This document shows positions 56,111-64,000 of a stretch of DNA of 64,000 nucleotides, piece by piece. Source of the stretch: Tubiluchus corallicola (taxonomy: Eukaryota > Priapulida > Priapulimorpha > Priapulimorphida > Tubiluchidae); the NCBI GenBank assembly GCA_030141605.1, contig JAQGDQ010000315.1:62001-126000 (forward strand), written 5' to 3'. Position numbers and translations under genes: made by a program. The notes beneath the pieces are model-generated. The model was given only the letters and a program-made list of their open reading frames with translations. It was not told where the DNA came from and made no database searches. Each line of letters begins with the position of its first letter. Positions within the stretch are counted from its first letter, which is position 1.

Positions 56111-57247
56111 AGGTGGTGACGTGAACCAAAAATAACTGTGTTGGAAATCTTTCGGCATTTAGTTACACGTTTTACTGGTAAATGTCTCCTTTATTTCAAA
56201 AACAAGAGTACAACATTTCAATAAAACTTTACTTTTTACAATTTCATTCTATTTAAGGATTTCAAGGTATTTACAAAAGATTGACAAGCGAATTGTCTAT
56301 AATGTTATATTATAGCATTTAACTAAAAAAATTCTTGGGTGTTTGCTTTAACAAGGAGGGATTGTATTGTTGCAAGGATGCCTCCTGGAAGCATTTAATT
56401 ACACTTGCCAAGCAAAGAAAAACGGGCTAGCATCATCTACAATTAAACACACATAAAAGCAATCATCTCCGTCAAGCTATTCCATATGCTGTCTTTTTAC
56501 GTGCATTTTTGGTAGCTACAACATGAATGCAGTTTGCATTAACTGCCTAACAGAGTCAGAAAACTGGACCGAGTCTGCACTCCGAGTTATGTAGCATTGG
56601 ATTCAGCCGAATCGGGTACAATGTATATTACTGGATTACAGTTACACCTCTATTCAAGCAAGTCGTGGACTTGTCTTTAGTAAAAATTAAATGCATCAGA
56701 AAATAACAGAGTATGACTTCAAGAATTGTTTATTGGACATAATACTTCAAGATTATGCTTGTCTCTTCGTCGGTGTAAAACAAGAATTCAATTACAGAAT
56801 AAGATCTAAAAAAGATTACTGCACTTGTTTGCTTTCGAAAAATTTGTGCTGTTACGAATAGCTTAGATTTTCTTTCTATTGTACGAAATTTTGCGCAAAA
56901 AGGTTAATAAATATTGGAAATTATTTTATCTCTTTATAATTAGTTATTTTCTACCGTCAGAGAACTCTTCGAAAACCTGATCAAGAAACAGAAATATGTC
57001 TCCAAATATTATGTTCAATAAGCAATGTTTTAAGCCACATGCCCTAGTCACTTATTTTAGGAATGACTTGAATAGTATTAAAATGCCTAACTAATTTGTT
57101 TAGAATAGTCAATTAATCAACAAATAGTCAACAAAACTTATAGCACTTGTGCTGTTAAACATGTCTGCCCATTCTCAATGTACATGTTACGTATTCATAA
57201 CATACTGTTGTCAAACTGCGTTGAAATGTTGATTGCGTTGGCGTTTG
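56111..57247. other. convergent intergenic region between Pbx and FBXW4-like
   Basis: No coding pattern. TTTATT at 56729-56734 is a candidate minus-strand poly(A) signal for the FBXW4-like gene. Confidence 0.4.
56652..56690 (+). repeat. 39-bp direct repeat, copy 2
   Basis: Pairs with 55437-55475, differing at one base. Confidence 0.9.
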
Positions 57248-57361
57248 TCATCGAATAGCAAAATTGAGCATAGATATTGACTGGTCGAGCGCAACGTAGA
57301 GATAGCTGGGATCCGCGACTAGAGAATACACGGGACTATTGCAGCCGCTTACGTAATACAT
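57248..57361 (-). CDS. FBXW4: FBXW4-like last exon
   Basis: The acceptor ACACTTACAG precedes ATG TAT TAC. Encodes MYYVSGCNSPVYSLVADPSY then LYVALDQSISMLNFAIR and TGA. The closing blade resembles SSPVYCLRL...LHVLDF of FBXW4. Confidence 0.85.
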   Translation of the reverse strand: MYYVSGCNSPVYSLVADPSYLYVALDQSISMLNFAIR

Positions 57362-59510
57362 CTGTAAGTGTAAGAAAATGAAACAATATTCAAAATGATC
57401 TTCTTTTTAAATGATAACATTATAAACAATGGTAATAATCAAAACGACCAAAGCGATCTGACTATGTCGCAGGTGCCTCTGTTAGCATAGTTGCTCAGAA
57501 GACAGGTCTGGGTTCAAGTCTTGGTGTAGGTGCAAAACTTATTCGTATTGCGTTTGTGCGTTTATTAGATTGATCTTGTACCATGTTTTGATACAGTGCA
57601 AACTGTGATTCCCCCGTTGATAAGCCTCTAGTAGCTTTTAGAGTAAATTTCCAAGTCTGAAAAGTCACTGTGCTTCTGTAGCGTAGGAGCCAGCACAGCT
57701 GTCTAGAAAGCAGAAGGCCTAGGTTCGATTCTTAGTGGAGATGCAAAATTTTTTTAGACGTTATAATTTAGTATTGTTGTTGTGTATTTAATAGACTGTA
57801 TCACCCAGAAATCTGCAGGTCGTTTCTCCTACTTCTGTTACCCAAGGTAATTGGGGACAATCTGGAGTTAGAAAATGAGATGAAAATTTTATTGATCTCA
57901 ACATTTCACAATTTGATTCATAGATGAATCCTCATTAGAAGTACTTATGCACCTGCAGAACAAAAATTTGTGATGATTTAACTTAATATTTTTAAGTTAG
58001 AATTATTAGAATTACCGCTAGTTAAACCATTTGCTAAGAAGAGTAATACAGTACATTGCATGTAGCAAGTACGTGCTACTGTACGGTGCAGTGTCTCACT
58101 TTTTTAGTAATCAACTTCAAATTAGTCACAACAGTTTTTCACACAGTGGCCACACTTCGAAGTAAACAAATCACCATTAAGTTCAATGAACAAATTTCAT
58201 TTCACCCGAAAGACTTTAAGGAAACAGGAAACAGTCAAAACCCAAATAATTCTGCCAATGACCCAGGGCCGAACTGTGGCCTTCTAGAAGGTTAGTGAAA
58301 CTATAGGCATCAATATTTTTTACTTTTAATATATTTTAGTGACATTTACACAGCTTGAAGTAAACTTAATGCAAATTCTTTAAATAAACTAAAACAGCGA
58401 TATTTTGTTTATGGGTAAAAATATTCTTTAAGAAATACTACTGTTTTACTATTTATCACAAACCAAATTAGCACATACTACTTCAACACAACTGTAGAGA
58501 AAAACAGGTAGATTTGCCCCCCAAAGTTTGAAGGGTCCTGGTTGCAGGCTATACTACTTTACAGGATAAAATGAACATATTATCCTGCCAGCAACACATA
58601 TGTAAATTTATTATGAACTAAAGCAATCAAATCAGTATATTACACTAAATCAAAATTATATAACATAAAATACATTGAAATGTACCTGTACAGAATGGCG
58701 AATGCGTTTATCCCATAATCTGACGAGAGCATGTCTCGCCGTACCACTGACTATGCCATTATAACCATCACTTGCTATACAATACACAACAGTGTCATGT
58801 GGATCTTCTAATGTCAGCTCACTGCACATAAAAAACAGTAAAAATTGTTTAGATTAATTTTGGTAGCTTACTTGACATAGTTTGGCTCCTTGTGCAACAT
58901 GTGCACGCTCGACAAATGGAAAAAGACGAACAGCTTGCTGGGTTGAATTTTTAACAGCACAAATTTTCATAGTTGCATTCCAGCAAAACGCAGTCTTTCA
59001 TTTGAAACTAAGTTCAAATACTCGACAATTAAAATTATCTGTCAACGGATATCAACGTTAATCGAAATGAAAAACTAAAACGTCAAATATCAGGTTTAAG
59101 AAACGAGTGTACCATTTGTAAAATTGACTGCTTTTTTGAGTTTTAAAGTGATAAATGAAGATATTTACGAAGCAACAAATTTCAAAATGATGTGATAAAT
59201 AACGAAAACTGTGATGATTTAAGTGCCTGTTATGCATAAACAAATTCACGAACAGCCCATGCCTGGGCATAACAATTGGAAAAAGCTGACAGACTACAGA
59301 AAGTTCTTTGCACAAGTTTTACAGTAGACTAAGCACAGAAAATCAATAACATCATATTAAGATGCTTACCAAGCATTCGTCCTCATATCCCATAAACGAA
59401 TACACGTGTCATAACCACAGCATAATAGTGTATATGGATCCTCATATAAGATATCTAATATACCAGCTCCATGACGGTATGTCTTACCAAGTGAACACAG
59501 TAACAAACCC
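57248..59510 (-). CDS. FBXW4: FBXW4-like F-box/WD40 protein, C-terminal three exons
   Basis: F-box/WD40 proteins are substrate receptors of SCF ubiquitin ligases. Only the last part is in the window, in minus-strand exons 59510-59370, 58821-58686 and 57361-57248, all in matching phase. Peptides are GAGILDILYEDPYTLLCCGY, DTCIRLWDMRTNACELTLED, HALVRLWDKRIRHSVQ and SPVYSLVADPSYLYVALD. They follow the last WD repeats of FBXW4 in order, with the LWD signatures of WD40 blades. The F-box and earlier repeats must lie beyond 59510, and I found no matching exon up to 64000. The next intron therefore probably spans the plus-strand IR gene. Confidence 0.85.
57465..57540 (+). repeat. tRNA-derived SINE fragment 1
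   Basis: Contains an A-box-like TTAGCATAGTTG and B-box-like GGGTTCAAGTC about 35 bp apart, but no clean acceptor stem. It lies in the last FBXW4 intron. Confidence 0.55.
57665..57752 (+). repeat. tRNA-derived SINE fragment 2
   Basis: Contains GTAGCGTAGGAGCCAGCACA (A box) and CTAGGTTCGATTCTTAGTGG (B box). After both copies comes a similar TGCAAAA...TTTAATAGA/TTTATTAGA tail, so they are two copies of one SINE family. Confidence 0.6.
58686..58821 (-). CDS. FBXW4: FBXW4-like penultimate exon (WD40)
   Basis: The acceptor TATGTGCAG precedes T GAG. Encodes ELTLEDPHDTVVYCIASDGY and later ARHALVRLWDKRIRHSVQ. The donor is TACAG before GTACAT, phase 0. Confidence 0.88.
59370..59510 (-). CDS. FBXW4: FBXW4-like exon (WD40)
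   Basis: The acceptor TTGTCTGGCAG precedes G GGT. Encodes GLLLCSLGKTYRHGAGILDI and CCGYDTCIRLWDMRTNA. The donor is GCTTG before GTAAGC, phase 2. Confidence 0.88.
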
Positions 59511-60314
59511 CTGCCAGACAAAGCAAATTTTCAATGAATGTTAAATTGATTTTAATGTAAAAAGAAACGGCAAAATAGAAGCAAAAGCTTTTACAAAAAT
59601 AAGAAAATAACACAGCTTCGGGGAACAGCAGAAGTGTAATGATCTAGTTTCAGTAGTTTAGATGCCACTGAAGAAACTTCTGCACTTTAAAATTGCACTT
59701 CTTAACCAACATGTTACTTCATTGATTTTGTTCTCAAAATACCTTCCAATTTGAATAGTTTTACATATACAAATAAGCTTTATGAGCTAGGATACAAGCT
59801 ATTATTTCCATGTGATTAAAATATGTACAGTTGACGCTAAGCAAAGTTTTAGGTAAGTATGTAAGTAACACAGATGAGGGTCCTGCATTTTAAATTAAAA
59901 TATTTTTTTATAGCATAGATTAAACCATTTGGAATTTAACCTCACGCCATATGCATAAATTAACAAGTGTGTTCTTTATTTCTTTATCAAACTGGCTATT
60001 ATCTGCCCTGGTATTATTATAATTTCCTTTTGCTAGTATTTGTTATTCTGCTGCATCATTCGCAGTGTAAACTGTCTGCAGACAAACTATGTCATACAAT
60101 TATTGTCAACTAAGCATTAACAATGTCCATAATGGACAATACATATTCGTGCTCATTATGTTTACTTTGATGAGAAATAATCAAAGGACATTGGTAGCAG
60201 GTAAAAAAAGAAAGCCAATCGCTAATTCAGTGAAATATAGATCTGTACATGTATGAAAGTGTTTATGTGATGATCCGTGTTGTTTAATAAAAACAATCTA
60301 ATACAAAGAAAACT
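59511..60314. other. probable FBXW4 intron / upstream of the IR gene
   Basis: AT-rich; no WD40-type exon seen on the minus strand. It should contain the promoter of the IR gene, but no element can be placed. Confidence 0.4.
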
Positions 60315-61763
60315 TTGCGAAGGAAGACCGGGGAAATGAGAGCTACCTTGTTATCATTAAATGTTCTTTTGATCAACTTTATTTCTTTTAAATATGGAAA
60401 TGCAGTCAATAAATTTTCTTCACTAAACAGCAGTCAATGCGACATACAGAGAATGACAGCAGAAAATGAAACGAATGAAACAACATACACAGTGTTCCAG
60501 AAAAAGTACGACTTTTGGGAAAATGAAATACATCTCCGAGTTGGTGTATGGATAGAAGATGAGCAGTTTGCCAAACCTCTTTTGCCAATGCTTGATTTAA
60601 TGAGTAGCAGCCTAAACTTCACGTACACACTTCAAAACTACTCAGTTTCTGAAATGAATTATACAAGAGCTGCAGATTTAAATAAAATCGATCTGTTATT
60701 GGTACAAATGTACTGGACAAAACTTCGCAAAGAATCACTGACATTTCTCCATCCACTCTATCATTCTCCACTTGGTTTTCTTGTTAGAAGGCCAAACGAA
60801 CATGATGTAGGTGTAAGTCTTTTGTCACCATTCAGTGGAACAATTTGGGTGTGTTTGTTTGGGACCAGTATTATTGCTGGTTATCTTATATACAAACAAG
60901 AGGTCACAGTGTCAAAAATCACAACATCACCTGCTGAATCTTACAGTGCAAACCAACCAGGTGTAAATTACTATATTGCTTACTCACTGGCTTCGTTCAT
61001 ACAGAAAGACGGGACATTTTTGCCAAAGAGCACATCAGCAAGAACATTATTGGCATGTTGGTGGTTATTCGCATTGGCAATTACAGCTGTCTACACTGGC
61101 ACACTAGTCAGCATACTGTCACTAAGCACTCCAATATACCCCTTCACTTCTCTGGATAGTCTCACCAAAAGCTCCATAACTCCTGCCACTATAGATTACT
61201 GGTCTGACACTGAACTGCTCAGAAGCGGCAAATCTGATGATCCATATGGCAAACTTTGGACAAAGGTGCTTAAAGACAACAGAGTGCCTGTAAAGTCTGG
61301 AGAAAAAGCCTTAGAACTAACAGCGACAGGCAAGTACACGTTCATGGGTCCAGAGGTGGAATTAAAATTGTTTTTAAAAGACGACTACACAAAGTATGGT
61401 GTATGTCGGTTTTCTTTGGCACCGTTCACAGATTTAGTCAGATTTGCCTCGCTGACAGTACCAAAAGGCAGCAAATACGCAAGCATGTTAAACTATGGTC
61501 TTGCACAAATCAAAGATGCTGGTATGAACACGAAACTATTGGAAAAAGTGCTTAGTCCAGGCAGTGAAAACCCATGCCTGGTACCACCATCTCAGTCAGT
61601 AGCTGCAAGAGAACTGGATTTGGAAGAGTTGCAGACAGCTTTCTTCATGTTAGTGTTTGGTTTAATCTTCTCACTTGCTACATTCATGGTAGAATATTAC
61701 CTGCCAAATTCTTTAAGTTTAAAGTTGGCAAAAACATACAAACGACAACATGCCTGGCAATGA
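60315..61763 (+). CDS. ionotropic receptor (IR), single exon
   Basis: Divergent relative of ionotropic glutamate receptors; protostome IRs serve as chemosensory, thermal or humidity channel subunits in neuron membranes. 482 codons without introns. A hydrophobic signal-like segment follows the second Met (codon 8, 60336), which may be the true start. The amino-terminal domain is absent, as usual in IRs. S1 runs about 71-170, with Arg138 in the ligand-binding R-x5-F spacing. TM1 is about 174-193, the pore loop about 217-236, M3 about 245-270 with ITAVYTGTLVSILSL (SYTANL-equivalent), S2 about 271-435, and M4 about 439-462. The frame is complete from ATG to TGA. It is probably nested in an FBXW4 intron on the opposite strand. 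The exact IR subgroup is not clear. Confidence 0.88.
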   Translation: MRRKTGEMRATLLSLNVLLINFISFKYGNAVNKFSSLNSSQCDIQRMTAENETNETTYTVFQKKYDFWENEIHLRVGVWIEDEQFAKPLLPMLDLMSSSLNFTYTLQNYSVSEMNYTRAADLNKIDLLLVQMYWTKLRKESLTFLHPLYHSPLGFLVRRPNEHDVGVSLLSPFSGTIWVCLFGTSIIAGYLIYKQEVTVSKITTSPAESYSANQPGVNYYIAYSLASFIQKDGTFLPKSTSARTLLACWWLFALAITAVYTGTLVSILSLSTPIYPFTSLDSLTKSSITPATIDYWSDTELLRSGKSDDPYGKLWTKVLKDNRVPVKSGEKALELTATGKYTFMGPEVELKLFLKDDYTKYGVCRFSLAPFTDLVRFASLTVPKGSKYASMLNYGLAQIKDAGMNTKLLEKVLSPGSENPCLVPPSQSVAARELDLEELQTAFFMLVFGLIFSLATFMVEYYLPNSLSLKLAKTYKRQHAWQ

Positions 61764-63359
61764 AATACTGCAGTGCACAACTCCATATAGTCTAATCTAG
61801 TGTTGCCTCCTCCACAAATGCTTAGCAAATGTTTCAAAACATTTATCATTTCTCTGTACCGATCACATCAGTTTACATCTTAATTACGAAATACTACTAA
61901 AGCCCACTGTAACTCACACTAACTATTAGTAATATGTTGTTTTTTCCTAATTACCAATTCTAGTGGCCTAAAATAAGCTAGTTTCTTTCGTCTCTAGTGC
62001 AGAATTCATGAATTATATCCTAATTTTATTATACAAACAAAAAATTGATCATCAATGTACTTATAAGTATTTGTCTATTGCAAAATAAATGTATTGAATT
62101 GAATTGAAATTGAAAACAAGCTGTGATACAGGTGAATTTATGTGTCAATTGCAATTAAATGTTTTTGCAAATTTATTGCAATTTTAGAGCTGAGAACATC
62201 ATACAGGCTCTTGACCATGGTAATTTACAGAACTACTGGGTGAATTGCATTCATATGTTTAAGTAAATTAACATCTTTTGTTGACACGAAAATAGTTGAC
62301 AAGCAGTTATCAGGCAAGGCACTTGATACCATAGTGACAGATTGACAACTAGAACCGAATTGGACACTAGACCATCTTGTGCCGTACAACCTTCCTAGTG
62401 GTGAAGAGAATTCAAGTTAGGATGGAAGTGCATGGTATAACTTCTGACCACGAGTAGGAAGTTCGTCTATTGCAGTGACATGATATGTAGCACGAATTGA
62501 CTGAAGATAATTATTTTAACAATGCGGAATGTTAAAGTTACTGCAAATAAGTTAACTTAGCAGTGGATACTCAAACGGTGCTTGGACTCATAGATATTAT
62601 GGATTCATGTATCTGATGTCAGTTTCATTGAATCGTATACTCAATCCATTAATTTGCTGGCAATATTCCCAAGAGAGTTTGGAGGCCAAATACAACAGAA
62701 AGAAAATGCCCAAACTAAGATTTTCTGAATATTTCTTGGTGATTTATATGAGAGGAAATCTAGTGGGAAGGTGTCATTTCCGCAGAAAGTTTGGAACTTG
62801 ATTTTATGTGTTTTACTTATTAGATGAAGCCAGGAACTCCTTAGTCCTTCGTTACGGCAGCATATAAATTTGGTTATCACGTGTTACATTTCTGTTTACA
62901 AAACTCCGCGTCAAAGAAACGACGCGATATCCAAGGAGGCCCGTTGCTAGTGCATTTGTTTAGCCTGCAATATTCCGAAGTTTCACCGGCAAAATTGAAC
63001 AAAATGTTTTGGAGAAAAACGTAACATCACCTGTTGGATTTCATTATGAAAGAGCCGTGAAATTTAATAGTATTAGTTCAAATTTTAAGTTACGGTTTGT
63101 TCTTTTAGTTAAAGAAAACTTGTTTTACGTTAAATTTAATCTTTAATGATGGTTACTACTTTCGTGGAATGACAAGAAATAATTTCAAAGCACTACAACA
63201 ATTAATTGAAAGGAAGAGTGAAGGCTCTCAGAAAAGTGAGCTCATTTTAACATATGACAAAAATGTTAGAGAGTTCCAGTAATAAAATTGTGTGTAAAAG
63301 CTCCTCGTGTAATTAATAAAATCAATCTAAAGTCGCGATCACATCAAGCTTGGGCGCAC
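61764..63359. other. IR 3' region and intergenic/intronic sequence
   Basis: AATAAA at 62084-62089 may end the IR transcript. It is directly followed by TTGAATTGAATTGAAATTGA, the same tail as the LINEs, so a short LINE 3' end may supply it. The rest shows no coding pattern. Confidence 0.4.
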
Positions 63360-63454
63360 TCATTTTGAATGAAAAATGACATCATCTGGTTTCTGCGCAA
63401 TATATAAATTTATCCCGCCAGGTGCTTCAGCAAGCTTTTCTGCAGCTGTAATTA
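63360..63454 (-). CDS. possible terminal exon of an unidentified minus-strand gene
   Basis: After TTGATAACAG come two bases, 30 codons (ITAAEKLAEAPGGINLYIAQ, KPDDVIFHSK) and TGA. The peptide looks protein-like, but I cannot name it and found no certain partner exon. It could be chance. Confidence 0.25.
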
Positions 63455-63790
63455 CTGTTATCAACTAGAAACAACCCAAAATGTTAAACAAGAGATTATT
63501 AGCACTATTTTTTGGTTTATGATGAATCCAGTTACAAACTATGTAATGAAAACCACTTACCAGCGATAATATAAACACCCCAACTCGGCTAGTTAGCGCC
63601 AACAAAGTAACAGAACAATGAACAATTATTTTAACTAGCTAAAAATAAAGTCAATAAGGTAAGTAAACAGCCCAATACCTCCGTCTGCTCGGAGCCTTGC
63701 AGAACTCCATACTCATCTGCAATTTTGAGGCATAATCTTGCGGATTAAAGCTGTGTAAGTACTTTAGATTGTATGTAACTAATTATTACA

Positions 63791-63910
63791 AACTACGGCC
63801 AAATCACGTTGAAAACACCAGTTCTCATCTGATCACCGAAGTTAAGCAATATAGAGCCTGGTTAGTACTTGGATGGGTGACCGCCTGGCGATACCAGGTG
63901 CTGTAGGCTT
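63791..63910 (+). repeat. 5S rRNA-derived element (SINE3-like), 120-nt 5S head
   Basis: The stretch has 5S length and order: CTACGGCC, GATCACCGAAGTTAAGCAA (box A), GGTTAGTACTTGGATGGGTG (box C) and a CCAGGTGCTGTAGGCTT end. It departs from animal 5S at the first bases and in the CAATATAGAGCC stretch, and has no oligo-T terminator. The sequence continues as a GC-richer tail to the window end, which suggests a 5S-derived SINE rather than a working 5S gene. Confidence 0.7.
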
Positions 63911-64000
63911 GCGGGATGCCCACACTGTATCTCGACAATAGGCGGAGGAGCTGCACAAGCAGCCAACGGCTAGAGGGCGGAGGAGGTCAACTAACCCAAC
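63911..64000 (+). repeat. tail of the 5S-derived element (cut by window edge)
   Basis: GC-rich and contiguous with the 5S head, with GGCGGAGGAG words repeated (63941-63950 and 63976-63985). Probably the body of the same SINE. Confidence 0.45.

Noticed and set aside
57465-57752. Two functional tRNA genes
   Set aside because: A- and B-box-like words are present, but no proper acceptor and anticodon stems can be drawn and no T-run follows.
59511-63360. Search for the missing F-box and first WD40 exons of FBXW4
   Set aside because: No RVWS, RIWD or F-box-like codons with splice sites were found on the minus strand, so they are assumed to lie outside the window.
63682-63725. Possible minus-strand exon (DEYGVLQGSEQTE) upstream of 63360-63454
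   Set aside because: The acceptor and donor are plausible, but the phase does not fit the downstream candidate exon and the peptide is not recognised.
63791-63910. Functional 5S rRNA gene
   Set aside because: Divergent at the 5' end and in the box A-IE region, with no oligo-T terminator, and continuing into a GC-rich body. A 5S-derived element fits better.

Overview
This is a window of AT-rich, intron-rich animal chromosome. Host exons are short islands with GT/AG borders, separated by introns full of transposon debris. An ionotropic-receptor (IR) gene points to a protostome invertebrate. An arthropod or chelicerate-like animal would fit, but nothing here fixes the species.

Host genes, left to right. 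(1) Positions 270-373 (+) look like the terminal exon of an unidentified gene. (2) SIN1/MAPKAP1, the TORC2 subunit, lies on the minus strand at 3201-15132. Nine exons with matching phases give 524 residues, starting at MAFFDNP and ending in the PH-like domain. (3) A Pbx/Extradenticle TALE homeobox gene lies on the plus strand at 19855-53799. Its coding exons join in phase to give about 491 residues. Intron 3 is about 18.6 kb and holds two large retrotransposons. (4) The last three exons of an FBXW4-like F-box/WD40 gene lie on the minus strand at 57248-59510. (5) A single-exon IR gene lies on the plus strand at 60315-61763. It is probably nested in an FBXW4 intron, because the 5' exons of FBXW4 were not found before the window end.

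The most striking feature is in Pbx. The exon encoding the third (recognition) helix of the homeodomain is present twice in tandem, 61 bp apart (47941-47998 and 48060-48201). The two copies encode [15 protein letters not shown] and [15 protein letters not shown]. Both start in phase 0 and end in phase 1, so either can join the next exon. Splicing both together gives a stop within three codons. The layout predicts mutually exclusive homeodomain isoforms.

Mobile DNA. An LTR element at 23471-31149 (minus strand) has 1.27-1.29 kb LTRs, a 5-bp target duplication, a primer site complementary to the 3' end of tRNA-Leu, and one intact 1627-codon gag-pol frame. Its integrase lies before the reverse transcriptase, the order of the Gmr1 group of Ty3/gypsy elements. 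A CR1/L2/Jockey-type LINE with an ATTGAA tail lies at 33950-37495, and four older LINE fragments are scattered elsewhere. There are several short DNA transposons: TA-flanked mariner/pogo-like elements at 7577-8265, 42297-43279 and 49722-50150, and a hAT-like one at 20840-21168. Other repeats are a fold-back element, two three-copy repeat families of unknown class, a 17-bp minisatellite against a SIN1 splice site, two tRNA-like SINE pieces and a 5S-derived element at the right edge.

SIN1 and Pbx diverge from a shared region (15133-19854). Pbx and FBXW4 converge at about 56.1-57.2 kb. No prokaryotic features, CRISPR arrays or operons are present.
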